A stretch of DNA of 64,000 nucleotides from Vombatus ursinus (GCF_900497805.2 NW_020948983.1:17847029-17911028), one strand, 5' to 3'. Positions 35,640 through 52,254 are shown, counted from the first letter of the stretch. Made by a program: numbers and translations. The notes: generated from the sequence alone by a model not told the origin.

Positions 35640-36180
35640 TAGGTCAGTTCATTAATGCATTTATTAAGCACCTACTTGGGTGCCAAGCACTGTGCTTAAG
35701 CACTAGAGATATAAAGCAAAATTAAGACAGTCTCTGTTTTCAAGAAAGCCACAGTTTAATGGAAAGAGGGATATAACGTAGATTGTAAAGGGCTTTAAAT
35801 GCCAAACAAGGGAGTTTGTATTTTATCCTAAAAGCAATAAGAAGCCATTAAGACTTTGGTCAGACCTGTGCTTTTGGAATATCAACTGGGCAGCTGTGTG
35901 GATGATGGACTGGAGAGGGGACAGGAGACCACTGCACTAGTCCAGGTAATAAGTGACAAGGGCCTACACTAGGGTAGAGGCTGTGTGATGGGAAAAAAGA
36001 GGGTGGCTATAAGAGGCACTGTGGAGGTAGTTAAGAGAAGACTTGGCAAACGATCAAGTATCAGGTTGAAGAGGGAAGAGTCCAGGATGACTTGATGGTT
36101 CCAAACCTGAGTGACTGGAAAGAAAGTAGTGCCTCTGACAGAAATAAGGAAGTTACTTTTGTGATTCCTCAATTTTTAAC
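35640..36180 (-). mobile_element. L2 LINE 3' region, antisense
   Basis: 'tgggtgccaagcactgtgct', 'aaagggctttaaatgccaaa', 'ggtcagacctgtgcttttgg' and 'tagtccaggtaataagtgac' are reverse L2 words in order. Confidence 0.85.
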
Positions 36181-36184
36181 ATGT

Positions 36185-38030
36185 GGATGTGCCCAACACT
36201 CACAAAATGTCTTGAATCTGAAAAGATTCAAAAAGCAGTCTTCCATCACATCAAGTGATATTACACAATAGGAAAAAATGTATAAGTACCCTTCATTTAA
36301 TGAAGTAAATGTATGCTAGGAAAAGCCATTAAAAAAACAAATTTCTATTAAGTGAATCTTTTTTTTCCCTACTGAGGTCCTTTATAAAACTGGATTATAT
36401 TCAGTTGGATTTTTTTTTAAATTAGTCATTTAAGTGATAAAAACCCACTTAAGAATGGTAGCAAATTTTTAAATTACATATTTCAAAGGGGGAAAATTAC
36501 TAATATGGTATGAATACCCCATACTAACAATATTACAAGTTTATGCTCAAAAATCAAGTTGCACAATGTAAATGCCTAAATCTCTATACCTGTCACTCTA
36601 ACAATACAATTGCCTAACTTACATATTATTTCCCACAGCAGAGGCAGAAATTCATAAAGCAATACAGCTAATATTTCCATCAACCTCCATAATAGCTTTA
36701 TCTTTACATCCAACTTCATTTCTTTACATTAAAAAAAACATAACACACAACACTTTTCCCACCATATGAAATTACTGGCCTCCTTCCAGATTCTCTCTGC
36801 CTGATAACATCTGTACAGAACCCTGGAACAGCAGGAAACAGCACCACATAAAGCTAAGTAAGGACTCAAATGGCCAATGTTTGTTTAGCAATGAAGTCTG
36901 CTGGGTCAAACAATTATCTGACAGACTGGAAGGTTATACCTGTGTGCAGAGATCTGTTCCTAGATCATTCATTTATTAAGCTAATGGAGTATATCCTTGT
37001 GGGAGGACATTGTATATCAAAATGGCATTTATTGAACCTGGCAAGATGCATAATAATAATGATGATGGTAATGACAGCTCATGTTCACATAGCACTTTCA
37101 GGCTTGCAAAGCATTTTGCATATGTTATCTTACTTGACACAGAGAATTTTCAGTCATTATTTGACTGCCTATATTTTGCTAGAACAGATATAATAGGGGA
37201 AGGGGATTATTTAAACCAGAAACAGCAGCAAAAATAGTGGCTTGAGATCTCTAAGATTACTTCCTATCTATCTCCTAGAATGAAAGAATTCATTGATTTT
37301 TTTAAAATAAGCTGCATATAATAGACATTCCTGGTTTCATATACAAGACCTTTTTGTCCTTAATATGTGGAATTTTTGTCATTCATTGATGTTTGTCATG
37401 TTCATTGATGACTGTCATGTTCATAATTTTTTTTAAATGTGAAAACCATAATCACTGTACTTTCAGCACTGCAAAGTCTTCAAATCTATCCAGTTTATTC
37501 AGCTGCATCCCCAGACTTATTCTAGCTGAACTGAAAGACTGTCACACTGGAATAAATAGGAAATAATCAGCCTGCAAAATACATGAATGAGTCAGCAGTG
37601 AAGAGAATGTGCCACACACTCTAGACTGATTTTCCCAAGCAAATACAAAGTATACACACAAATACATACTTTAACACTTGCTGCTTTTTCTGTTCAATTA
37701 CTTCCTATAGACATTCAAGTAAAACCTCTTTCAACTGCAACTTGTATTCAGAATTTCAGGGGTACTTCAGGAATGGGTAGCTGATTCAGGTTTTGGCTAG
37801 ATTATTCTTCTAAGAACTCCTTTACTTAATAAACATTACAAAGCTGACACAACAAAAAAAAAAAGTGTGGAAAAGCCTTCAAGCTAATCTATTCTATAAT
37901 AGGGTACAAATCCAGCTTTTGAGATTTGATTTGTCATAGAAGGAAATATCCTGAGACATTACAACACTGTCCTGTCAGCTAAGTAGAAAAAATGTGAAAC
38001 TATAAAACACATTGAGGAAACTCCTTGGGA
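36185..38030. other. repeat-poor, AT-rich intron sequence
   Basis: A short MIR-tail-like piece at about 37040-37150 ('gtaatgacagctcatgttca', 'cttgcaaagcattttgcata') is the only repeat seen. No gene. Confidence 0.35.
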
Positions 38031-38033
38031 GTA

Positions 38034-38097
38034 CAAAAAAAAAAAAAAGAAAGAAAGAAAAAAAAGAAAGGAAGAAAGAAAGAAAAAAAAGAAAGGG
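38034..38097. repeat. A-rich (GAAA)n tract
   Basis: Poly-A passing into GAAA/GGAA repeats. Confidence 0.9.
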
Positions 38098-38617
38098 AAC
38101 TGCCAATTTCTAAGCTTTTTTTCAACAAACGTTTAGGGCAAAAAAATTGGAAATAATTTTGTGCAAAACAGAAGCAAAAAAAAAATTTATTATCTAGAAA
38201 GGCCTAATTAATGTCAAATTTTGGGATTTACAAATAAATGTCAGTTAACATGACTTTCAAAAGTACTTAGTTGGTAAGTTATTAGCACTATCAGTATGTC
38301 TGTGACACCCAAGTCCAATTAATGAGCAATTCTTACCTTCGTTCTTCATGAGACTTAACATTAGTTAGGTGTTTCAAATGATGTGAAGACTAATGTCTCC
38401 ATGAACCTACTGAAAGTTCAAGCTTTGTACAGAACACTCAGATTCTCAAATTATAACACCCACTCTATCAGACACTAGAAAGATGCAGAATTCTTTATGA
38501 GAAAAATAACTTTGAAAGTTCAAAAGCGTCACATATTCATAAACAATAAAACTTTTTTTTGGTAGATACTGCTCCAACCCCTCATTTGAACTCTATGTGA
38601 CTCATTATAAGTAGCTT

Positions 38618-38860
38618 GCGTTGTTGTTGTTCAGTTGTGTCTGACTCTTTGAGACTCCTTTTTGGGGTTTTCTTGGCAAAGATACTAGAACGGTTTACCA
38701 TTTTCTTCTCCAGCTCATTTTACAAACGAGGACCTAAGGCAAACAGGGTTAAGTGACTTGCCCAGGGTCACAGAACTAATAAATGCCTGAGGCCAGATTT
38801 GAACTCAAGAAGAGGAGTCTTTCAGATTCTAAGCCCAGTGCTCCATCCAGTTATCAGTCA
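38618..38860 (-). mobile_element. SINE with RTE/BovB-like tail, antisense
   Basis: 'gttgttgttcagttgtgtct gactcttt', 'ttggggttttcttggcaaag' and 'ggttaagtgacttgcccagg gtcac' are the reverse complement of the 4.42 kb copy. The tail resembles the ruminant BovB-derived tail (AAGAGTCGGACACGACTGA). Confidence 0.85.
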
Positions 38861-39792
38861 TACATACATACTCTGAAATCACCAGGTGCAACAAAATAAT
38901 GTCAATCCCAGAATCATCCACACCAAAAAAAAAAAACTAATTCTGACAAGCAGAAATGGCAAGGATAATTTACCCACATATATGTTGCAGGGGCTGAAGT
39001 GAAGCACACCATGGAGTCCTAAACCTGTGCCCTGTCCGTTTAGGGGCAGTCTCAGTACTCCATGAGATATATTCCAATCCAACTTTTCCTGCATATAAAT
39101 GATACGAAAACAAACCAATTCTGAGTAAATATAGTAAAGAGAGTGGTCTCCCAACTGCTAATTCAAATTCTGAAATCTACACATCAATACTAAAGTGGGC
39201 CAATCCATGTTGCAGTGTGAGCACACCAGGGTGGCCTTTTTTCAGGGGGATCCCCCGCATAGAACATCCATCCCAATAAAGAAAAAGTGTCTATGTAATC
39301 AAACGTATAGAGACCAAATAATACCTGTCAAATCTCCTCTAAATCAAAAGAGGTTAAAAGAAACAAGTAGCGAAATCAATTTGCCTAGTCCTTAAAATGT
39401 GAGACAGACTTGTCGAGTCATTCTAGTTTCCCATACATCTGGGTAAATGGCTCTGCCACTTCTTTTCTCTCCCGCTGTAGAATCTCCAGTTGGCCTCTGA
39501 CAACCAGTAAAAAGAGGATCCATGAAGAATCAGCACATTTCTCCAGCAACTGAAGGTGAGCAGATAGATAAACTGAGGCTTTGCTCACTAAGCTAATGAT
39601 AAGATGATAGTAGTAAAACTTCACCCCTAGGGCAAAAGCCCTCACCTTCATTCAGTCCATTCCTGCTACCTGGGCCTCACCTGAAGATCGACCCTCCAGG
39701 GAAGTTTTCTGAAAGTAGCACATTTAGAATGTGAACTAATACAGTATTTCTTTAAATATTTCCTAAATGACCCAAAGAAAACCATGGATATG

Positions 39793-39905
39793 GTGTATAT
39801 GTGTGTGTGTGTGTATATGTGTGTATATGTATGTGTGTATTTGCTTGTGTATATATGTACACATATGTGTATATGTATATATATGTGTGTGTGTTTATGT
39901 GTGTA
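39793..39905. repeat. (TG)n/(TATG)n microsatellite
   Basis: Alternating TG and TATATG; it creates spurious Cys/Val- and His/Thr-rich frames. Confidence 0.95.
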
Positions 39906-40109
39906 GCCATCTCTTCTACGCTCACCTCCTTACCTACAACCCTTAGTTGGAGCAAAGATGCTCCAGAGGCTAATTGGATAGCAATCAAGTTACTTTCAAA
40001 CTCCCAATGATTCAGTCAGTCAGATTTTTACAGGTATCAGGTTGGCTGACTGACTGTAATATCTTTGTCCCTACCTAATTTGGAAGGATGCAACTTTATC
40101 CATCATTTG

Positions 40110-40910
40110 AAAGTATACTACATGAATCGGTGAAGTGATCCAACCATTCTGGAGAGCAATTTAGGACTATGCCCAAAGGGCTATAAAACTGTGTATACCC
40201 TTTGATCCAGCAATACCACTACTAGGTCTGTATCCCAAAGAGATCATAAAAAAGAGAAAAGCACCCAAATGTACCAAAATATTTATAGCAGCTCTTTCTG
40301 TGGTAGCAAAGATTGCAAATTGAGGGGATGCCCATCAATTAGGAATGGCTGAACAAGCTGTGGTATATGAATGGAATGGAATACTATTGTGCTATAAGAA
40401 ATGATGAGCAGGCAGATTTCAGAAAAACATGGAAAGACTTACGTGAACTGATGCTGAGTGAAGTGAGCAGAACCAAGAGAACACTGTACACAGTAACAGC
40501 AATATTGTGTGATGATCAATTATGATAGACTTAGTCTTCTCAGCAACACAATGATCTAAGACAATTCCAAAAGACTCATGACGGAAAATGTTATCCACAT
40601 CCAGAGAAAGAACTATGGAGTCTGAATTACTTTTTTTGTTTTTTGTTTTTTCTTTCTCGTGGTTTTTCCCTTTTTTTCTGACTGTTCTTTCAAAATATGA
40701 CTAATGCAGAAATACGTTTGACATGATTGTACATGTATAATCTATATCAGACTGCTTGCTGTCTTGAGGAAAAGGGAGGGAGAAAAATTTGGAAATCAAA
40801 ATCTTATAAAAATGAATGTTGAAAACTATCTTTACATGTAATTGGGAAAAAAATAAAATACTATTAAGTGGAAAAAATTTTAAAAATAAAGTTGCAAAAA
40901 AAAAAAAAAA
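40110..40910 (+). mobile_element. L1-like LINE, ORF2 C-terminus to A-tail
   Basis: Translation gives FDPAIPLLGLYPKE and TKIFIAALSVVAK, near-matches to the human L1 ORF2 C-terminus, then frames broken by stops. The 3' UTR runs to a poly-A stretch at 40896-40910. 5'-truncated. Confidence 0.9.
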
Positions 40911-41049
40911 GAAGGTATTACCAGAAGACAGTTACAGTGCATTTCACCAATGGCAGATGCTCTTGCTATCCCCACTACATCATAAGTATGTAACTTACTA
41001 TCTTTCAAAACGACCCCAATGTCTTAACAAAAAGGGAGGGGGGGAGGAA

Positions 41050-43280
41050 GGAAGGGACAATTTAGATATAAATTAATAAATTTTAGCTATAAATAAAATT
41101 CAACTGCTTGAAGATTAAGTATTCCACTCCCTAGGCCTTGGTAATGAGAATGGACACAGTCGGGTGACCTGGATTCATTTTATTTACAAAGAAATTTTGT
41201 ATTCTCTTTTAATATAATTCCTGGAGTATCCAAGACAAAGACTAGAGGGCTTCCCCCATTGCAATATGCTCATGCCTCCTTTCTACATACTATCACTATC
41301 TCACATCACTTCACCTTTAATTTTTTTTTTAAAGGCAACAAGCCAAAAAAGTCTCAAAAAGCTTTTAAGCATGGTCAGAGTCAGTCTTGGGCTTCTAAAG
41401 AAGCTCTCAGCATCTATCAAAAGGTACTGCACAAAATATGTAATGAATGAATAAACAAAGGCATGGAAAAGAAAGAGAGAGAACGCAAAGATGTTCCACC
41501 TTATCCTGGAATTGAAGTTTATATCTTCTGCAGTACATTCTCTTTATTCTTCTAAAGATAGGGGAACAAACTTAAGGCCTAAAATGTTATATGAAGCAAC
41601 AAACTGAACATTCAGTCACTTAGTGAACGACTCAGTTTGATTTCTAGGATTACTATAAGCACAAATGGCCCACACTGGTCTTTGTCACAAGTCTTCAGAG
41701 GAATTTCCAAAACCAAGAGGGCCAGGGACGACACCGGCTTGATATTCCTAGAGCTTGGGAAAGGAGAGGGGGGGGGAAGTAGTGAGCAGGGAGAGAAAGA
41801 GCACCAAAAAGGAGGCCACCTACAACCAGCAATGAAATCGGCCAAGACAGATTACACCAGTGTTTATACTTGGCCCGAAGAAAAGTGACTGAACACAAGG
41901 CAATCCAATCTCAGAGCTTGGATGTGCACTGGATTAACTTGAAACCAAAAGGAAAAACAAAGACTTTGTCAGCTTTATGATGTGTATCTAACGTGCAAAG
42001 AAAAAATCTGCTCTTTCTTCTCTCTTGGTGTCTTGTATTTTAAGGAAGTGATGAGGGCAAGACATAAAACTAAAATAAATCAAAACTGTTCCTTTGAATA
42101 TCCAAAGCTGGTAATACACTTTCAGAAGTTAAGGTTAATAACTGGTCCTTCTATACCTAAAGCTTAACTAATCTTACTGAAAACGAAGCATACTTCTAAT
42201 GCATATGAAATCTAGGGGAAAGAGTCACTTATAAACTAAGTGCTATGACTCTCTTAACTGCATTGTCAGAGTATAGCAGCTTGCTCAAAAATGTGTAGGC
42301 TGTCCAAGGATTGTTATTCATGATGAAACATTCCACTGGCTAACTAAATTCTATTGTGATCTTCCTTGTTATTGATATTTTAAATTGAGACTGAATTTAC
42401 TAAATACTTGGGATTAGTACCTTTTCAGAATAATTGGAAGTCTTTCAGTCATCCTGATGACAGTTTTTGTAAGATGAACAGGAGCCAGATTGTATTTAAT
42501 TCATGAAAGTATTGGGGGAAACAGAAAAAGACATCTTCCTGCCTAGTCTAGATCATACTAAGTTAGTCACCAAGCTGGCCAACAAGGTGATTTTTTTTCC
42601 TGATTTGACTTCTGTTCAGATCTTTTAACCTGACCAAGTTCCAATCTTTTAAAGTTCAGGAAGAATTCTACCTCACAAGAGACAGATTCTTGATATAAAT
42701 ATGAAAAAAAAAGAATGTCTGAAGAAATGAACTGCAATACAAAAAGCAGATGTACCTATCAGTGAGAATGTAAAATCCAAATAGTTTGGCCAAAGCTCCA
42801 AGGGGAATCTTACAGCTTAACAATGCAAACAGAAATTGAAAGAGTCAAAAAAATTTCAACCTACAACCCCAATTCAGTCTTCAAGGCCCTAACCTGAACA
42901 TATTGTGTGTTCCTTCTCATTAAGGAAACAACCAAAAGAGTAAATAAATTGCAAAGGGACTCCAGAAAAGTAAATATTTGCTATCAGGTCTGTTACAATG
43001 GAAACAATGTCCAATATTTAACCACCCTTGGCACCAACTAATCCCTATATCATCAGCCCCTTACCCAAAATATACTCCTAGTCTGATTTTGGTAGAGAGA
43101 TTTGAAATATAAAGTAAAATGCCTATTCAAATTTGGGCTTATTATTTACGATAATAATACCTACCAAAAGAGATATGAAATATTTCATAGAAATTGTTAG
43201 CATTAAGATTATAGGTTGAATCAAAACTGCCTGGAAACTAAACATTGGCTTTCCTTTTCCAATGATCATAGTAAGTCTTA
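41050..43280. other. repeat-poor intron sequence
   Basis: A short G-run at about 41769-41777; nothing else recognised on either strand. Confidence 0.35.
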
Positions 43281-43284
43281 AGTA

Positions 43285-44020
43285 GCAAGGCTGCACTGCA
43301 CAGTGGAAAGAACACTGGTCTAACCATTCCAATGCTAAGATTTTATCATGAAAATATTATAAAAAAGAAAAGAGCACCTAGCTGGAAATAAAGCAGCTAT
43401 GAATGTGTGTGTGACATAGTTATTTTACTTCTAAAAGCAAAAAATTGGAAACCTGTATGTCCAGCCAATCGGAGAATGGTTGAATAAAGTAAGCTATATT
43501 GCTACAATGGAATATTATGCCCTCCAAAAAGGGATAAATATGAGATATATGAGGAAATATAGAAAGACCTTTATGAAGCAATGCAAAGGGAACCCTGCAA
43601 AATCATAGCCGGCTTTACACAATGACTGCTACTACATTAAAGAAAGAAAACAAAGCTGAAGGGAGGGGAGCAATCAGGCAGACTGGGGAAGGGACGTTTG
43701 GGTAGACAGTTATTTGTTAAAAATGTTGGTTCTATCTTTGTTAAACGCAAAAGGATACGCAAAAAGTTGTGTTCCTTATTTTCTATGCTTGATTGATAAG
43801 TCTTTAATGATAGTAAGGTTTATTCCTTTTTTTTTTTTAAGAACACTAACAATCAGGAAACCTGGGTTATAGTCCTACTTCTTTCATTAATTAGTTATGT
43901 TAATACGTTAACCCACCTAATATGTTAGCTATGTTAACCCACCTTTCTGGTTTTCATTTTCCTCACTCCTAATTGGAGAGGTGGATCCAGTCTAAATGAC
44001 CTCTGGTCCATTCCAGCTCT
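43285..44020 (+). mobile_element. MIR-type SINE split by an insertion
   Basis: MIR 5' words 'cagtggaaagaacactgg' stop at about 43318 and resume at 43839 with 'aagaacactaacaatcagga aacctggg', ending 'ccattccagctctgagtcc'. Continuity before and after shows one interrupted element. Confidence 0.65.
43318..43838 (+). mobile_element. LINE-like insertion inside a MIR
   Basis: Flanked by aagaacact at 43309-43317 and 43839-43847. Contains words of an L1-like ORF2 end ('ccagccaatcggagaatggt tgaataaag', 'gctacaatggaatattatgc'), more diverged than other copies and with a T-rich right end. Confidence 0.6.
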
Positions 44021-44050
44021 GAGTCCACAATTCCCCCTTCCCATTTCAGT

Positions 44051-44129
44051 GCATGTGTGTATGTATGTGTATGTATGTGTGTGTGTGTGTGTGTACATAC
44101 ATATATATTATATATACATATATATATGC
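44051..44129. repeat. (TG)n/(TA)n microsatellite
   Basis: TATG then TG then TA repeats, directly beside the MIR end. Confidence 0.95.
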
Positions 44130-46570
44130 ATAGCCACATCTTATGCATGTTCATTATGTGTTCTGAAGACTTATTATAATAACACATGCAATCCTCAGAA
44201 CAAACCTGCCCAAGTTGTGTTCCATAACTTTAGGAACCTATAAAAAAGACATTCCAGAATCCAGCCAACACATATGTAGCTCTCAAACTAACACTTGGAA
44301 TGAAGAAATTCATCTATTAAATGTGAAAACCTCAATACAATAGTATGGAAAGACTTGCTATGATACAGGAGCACATAATCATATACTTAGGCTGTGTTCA
44401 TTACATATTTGTTTCTATTTTCTCAAAGAAGAACATCCTTATCTGGACATCAGAACCAAATCATTTTTTCCCATCTGTTCTCAGCAGAGGTAAGAAGGAG
44501 GAAGCCAGGAAGAAGGAACTCAAGAGCCTAGATAAAGCCCTAGTACTGTAACCCAGAGGGCACTAGGAGACCACAATATAACAGTTGCAAAACTAAGAGA
44601 TAAAAATGACAATGGATTACTAATTCTTTAGCTTCCTGGTAAATCTTCAGCTTCCTTGAGGTTATATGTGAAGTTTATTGTTTCTCCCTATTTGTAAAGA
44701 AAGACTTTGGCAAGCAAATCTAAGAGACCCTCCAGTTAAGGCTACAATTTTGTCCATTTCAGCTGGGTTTTCCCTTCCCCCACCTGGCACTGCTTTCCTC
44801 CAAGGTTTTCCAAGATTCCTGTAACCTCACCAAAGGGATTCACATAGATCATCCTCTTCTTTAGATCTATTATCACAAAACTAGATGCATGGAGCAGAGT
44901 CATTAAGAATTGCTCATTAGAAATGGATTTTTTGTATAGGTTACAAAAAATAAACACAAAAATGATGGATCAAAATTCAATTGTGCCCAGCATCATTACT
45001 ATAGCAGATGAGGAACTGAGAACTCATGACAAGTACTGATGCTAAAAAACCTCTGGGCCATTAAAGTAGCCAACCCACTAATGCCACACAATATTAACAT
45101 CACAACAGAGTTTCCAGACAAATTTTTGTTGCTTCTTCATGTAAGAACTAGAAAAGGAATGCCTTAGATTTAGGATCACACATGCTAACATCAGTCAAGA
45201 AAAAACAAAAATTGAACACCAAGTGACATATGCTTAGTATAAAATAAACACACACATAATAAGAGCATCTGTAGATATTCTTGTACTTCTATTCACATTA
45301 CTGAACTTTTCTATTCCCTCCACACTAAAGACAATGCAGATGACTCACTATTTCACAAAATCTTCAATGCAGAAATCCCACCTACCCTCACTCCCTACCC
45401 CCAAATAAAATAATCACTTTTCCCAAGAGATCTGGGACTGTTGAGCTCTTTAGCTTAAGAATTTGAGGGAAGGAAAAAGAAAGAAAATAAAAATCTAACT
45501 ACATTTGGGAAACTAGTTTTTGTGAATATTAATGACAAATCACTCTTCTCCAGTGTACCCCCAAATACCAACACTATACTCCTCAACCCCCTGAAGATAA
45601 AAAATCCTTGGAGGGATATTATTACAATTACTACAATACATCCAAAATATCTAAGGAATAAAAGGGAAAAAAATCAAGTGAAATTTTTGCAATTTATAGC
45701 TAAGGAAACAGGAGATACATCAGGGAGAAACATTAAAAACCCAAGCTCATCATCCCTGGAAAGAGAATTTAAAATACAAGATGAAAAATCAACTCTTAAG
45801 TTTAGTGGTAGATGGTTAAAGACATCTTCCTTCAAGGACTATGACTTAACATCAACATTTGCAACCACAGGCCTGAAATACTTCAATTTCTTATTACAAA
45901 TTAATTAAAAGGCTTAAGTTCAAATAGCTCATAATCCCAAAATATAAACAAAAATCTAATGGCAAGACATGACTCCAAGTTTCACTAGAAGGTTTTTCAG
46001 ATCACATTTTGCATTTTCTCTCCTTAGAATCTACACCATTATTTTGTACCACCTCCTTAACTAACCCTGAACAGCATGCTGGTTTCCAGGCTAGCACTGA
46101 TCACACACATACTACTAAGTCTATATGACATTATATTTCAGAATGTTTTCTTTGAATAAAGATGGATAATTAGGAAGCAAGTTTCTCAAGAAAAGATGAC
46201 AAAGTTAAAATACAGGGAAATGATAGATGACAACCAGAAATTGACTACCAAACAGTAACTTGTGCAAAATCACTCAAAAAATGTTTTTGAGTGGGGTCAG
46301 GATTAGAGAACCAAGATTTATAAGCTGAGTGGGAGTGAGGTACCTAAGGCAGAGAAAACAAAGTGAGTATTAGCCAGACTGAAGTAAATGGTGAAAAAAA
46401 GAACTATGTAAAACGTAACATCATTCTCATTGTTTTGCAATGGAAAGATGATAAAGTATTTAGCAGGAGTTTCATGTAATTTTTCTGTGTTAAAATCACT
46501 GTGCCTAACTGTTAGGTAAGAAGGAGGTAAATATTATTTTAGTCAACTGAGGAGTAGTGAAAGAAGAAAT
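44130..46570. other. repeat-poor, AT-rich intron sequence
   Basis: No element recognised. A 128-codon plus frame at 45522-45908 has no domain, and Asn/Lys/Ser-rich composition typical of AT-rich non-coding DNA. Confidence 0.35.
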
Positions 46571-46574
46571 AGAA

Positions 46575-46915
46575 TCCTTAACCCTGTCCGTAAGTTGCTT
46601 GCATGTCATTTCCTCCATTAGAACATGAGCTCCTAGGGGCAGCTAGGTGGCACAGTGGATACAGCTCCGACCTTGGAATCAGGAGGACCTGAGTTCAAAT
46701 TTGGCCTCAGATACTTTACACTTACTAGCTGTGTGACCCTAGGCAAGTGACTTAACCCAGATTGCCTCACCAAAAAAAACAAAACAAAACAAAACAAAAG
46801 AACATGAGCTCCTTGAGGGCAGGGACTGGTTTTGCCTTTGTATCCCCAGCAATTAGCACAGAGCCTGGTCCACAGTAAAGAATGACTTGTTGACTTGATT
46901 GACTTCCTGCCCATT
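46575..46915 (+). mobile_element. L2 LINE 3' end, split by a tRNA SINE
   Basis: 'ttgcatgtcatttcctccat' before the SINE and 'gagctccttgagggcaggga', 'tatccccagcaattagcaca gagcctgg' after it form a continuous L2 tail. Confidence 0.85.
46635..46798 (+). mobile_element. tRNA-derived marsupial SINE with 15-bp target duplication
   Basis: agaacatgagctcct occurs at 46620-46634 and 46799-46813, exact. Body: 'aggggcagctaggtggcaca gtgg', 'gagttcaaatttgg', 'caagtgacttaacccagatt g', with an (AAAAC)n tail. Confidence 0.97.
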
Positions 46916-47034
46916 ACTAATGGACTAATGGATTAAGGACAAGTAGACTGTTTGAGAATTTATTGGTCAATCCATCTTTTTTTTTTTTAGCCCAATGTAA
47001 ATTACCATCCTAGATTCCTTTCTGCTATATTCAT

Positions 47035-47935
47035 GTGGCCACTCATTCATTCAGCAAACAAATATTTGTCAAGCAGATGCTGTAGTGTGCTAAAACTACG
47101 ATAGAAGGTAGTTTGGTTAAGACTTGGTCACTGCTTCTGTGGAACTTGCTGTCTAACAGAAGGCTAAGAAAACAAAAACAGACTATAATACACAAGATTA
47201 CACAGTGTGTTAAAGAGCTGCAAAACAAAGTGCTAAGTGAAGTCTGAAAGGTATCAAGGAAGGAGGCTCAAGGAAAACTGGAGGAAATGGTATTTGAGTT
47301 GAGTTTAAAGGAGGGTAAAAATTCAACTAAGGAAAAGGGGGGAAGGAAGGCATTCCTGGTATTGAGAACTCAGGAGAATGCAGGGTAGTTAATGTGGGGG
47401 CTGGGTAAGAGAGACACAGATTAGTTTTGTTTGACTGAAATAAATAAAGAAGACAGGTGATGCCAGAGAATGACAGACAAAGGAGTCTGAAGAATTTTAC
47501 TGGGTGGATATTAGGTAGTGATCAAAGATGTATGAGTAGAAAAGTGGCATGACTAAGTATAAGAAGGATTATTCTTGTAGGATTACAAAAAAAAAAATGG
47601 ATTGGAGATGAAAAGACCTGTGAGAAGGCTACTGCAATTTACCAAGTGGGTGGTAATGAAGGTCTGTACTAGACTGTTGTCACTGGGGATAAAGAGATGG
47701 AAGAACATGAGAGATTTTGCAGAGGTAGAATCAATGTAAGTTGGATATAAGAGGAGAGGGAAAGGGAAGAGTTAAAGGTGATACCAAGGTCACAAACAGG
47801 GGAGAAAGGAAGAATGGTGACACCACAGACAGAATAGGGCAGTTGGGTTTAAAGAGGAGGTAATGAGTAAGGCTATTATGAGCATAACCCATAAAAGCCT
47901 GATTTCTGCAAAAATTCACTAGCTATCTCATAGAG
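47035..47935 (-). mobile_element. L2 LINE 3' region, antisense
   Basis: 'aaatatttgtcaagcagatg', 'gaggaaatggtatttgagtt gag', 'aggaaggcattcctggtatt' and 'agaaaagtggcatgactaag' are reverse L2 words spanning about 900 bases. Confidence 0.75.
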
Positions 47936-47939
47936 TTGT

Positions 47940-51420
<3,481 letters not shown>

Positions 51421-51486
51421 ATATTCTAACAACCCTCCAGCTGGGCGCTCTCCTTCGGGTACTTGATAGTAGACAGAGGCTCGTGC

Positions 51487-51515
<29 letters not shown>
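51487..51515. repeat. (T)29 homopolymer followed by GCAGGTG
   Basis: 29 consecutive T residues about 70 bases beyond the last CCAAT box. On the plus strand it reads like a polypyrimidine tract with a cag acceptor. Confidence 0.98.
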
Positions 51516-51517
<2 letters not shown>

Positions 51518-51529
51518 AGGTGCAGTGTC

Positions 51530-52250
51530 AGATTCGGGACTCTGCCCTGCGGCGGGGTATTTTGCGCTTCCCTGGAGCAAATACATGTGTTGGCCACCTC
51601 TCATCTCATCGCCTGTTCCGCGGGTCTTAGTGCAGGTGCAGCGTGGGTTGAGCTCTGCTCTAGCACCATTGGCAGGGGGCTTTTGCAGGGTTAGAGAAGC
51701 CAGTTTGGAGAGGGGAAGATGGAAGTGTGCGTGAAGCTAAACGCAGTTTTTATTGCCCAAGGGCATCAGGGTCACGCAAGGGAATTCCACTGCCTTGGCG
51801 TGAACAGACGCATGCTGAAAGTGGGTAGAGGGGCATCATTTACAGCTGGCCGGACAGCTCTTCCCAAAGCCACGTGTTTTCAAGTGCCTGCCGGTGGTAG
51901 AAGCGGGTTGGCATTGAGGAGGCGCCCTCGGGCGGCTTGTAGAACCGCAGCACCGCCTGCCGTCAGCGAAGCTGTCCTGCAGATATTTTCTATGCCGGCC
52001 GCAAATGCTCTCTCTACTTTGTGTAGGTGTGTATAAAATATATACAATGTATAAAGTCGGGAAAGTGGAAAGGGAAACCCTGGGGAGATCAGGAGAGACC
52101 TTATGTAGGAGGTCTTTTAATATCAAGTATTAATTAATTTGAACAGTATTTAGATTACTTAATTTATCAATAAATTATATCTTAATAAATTGGTTTATTA
52201 GATTAATTAAAGTGTTAAAAGTATCAATTAATACTTTAAATACTAAGCTT
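51530..52250. other. upstream flank, CpG-containing then AT-rich, no gene recognised
   Basis: Several CpG-rich clusters to about 52000, then an abrupt AT-rich stretch with (TTAAT)-like repeats at 52120-52240. A 105-codon plus frame at 51719-52036 has no recognisable domain. Confidence 0.35.
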
Positions 52251-52254
52251 TGAA

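Noticed and set aside
45522-45908. 128-codon plus frame as a gene
   Set aside because: No domain, low-complexity Asn/Lys/Ser content, no splice or homology support.
46635-46798. A functional tRNA gene
   Set aside because: A- and B-box-like motifs are present, but there is no cloverleaf, and the element has a SINE body, A-rich tail and target duplication.
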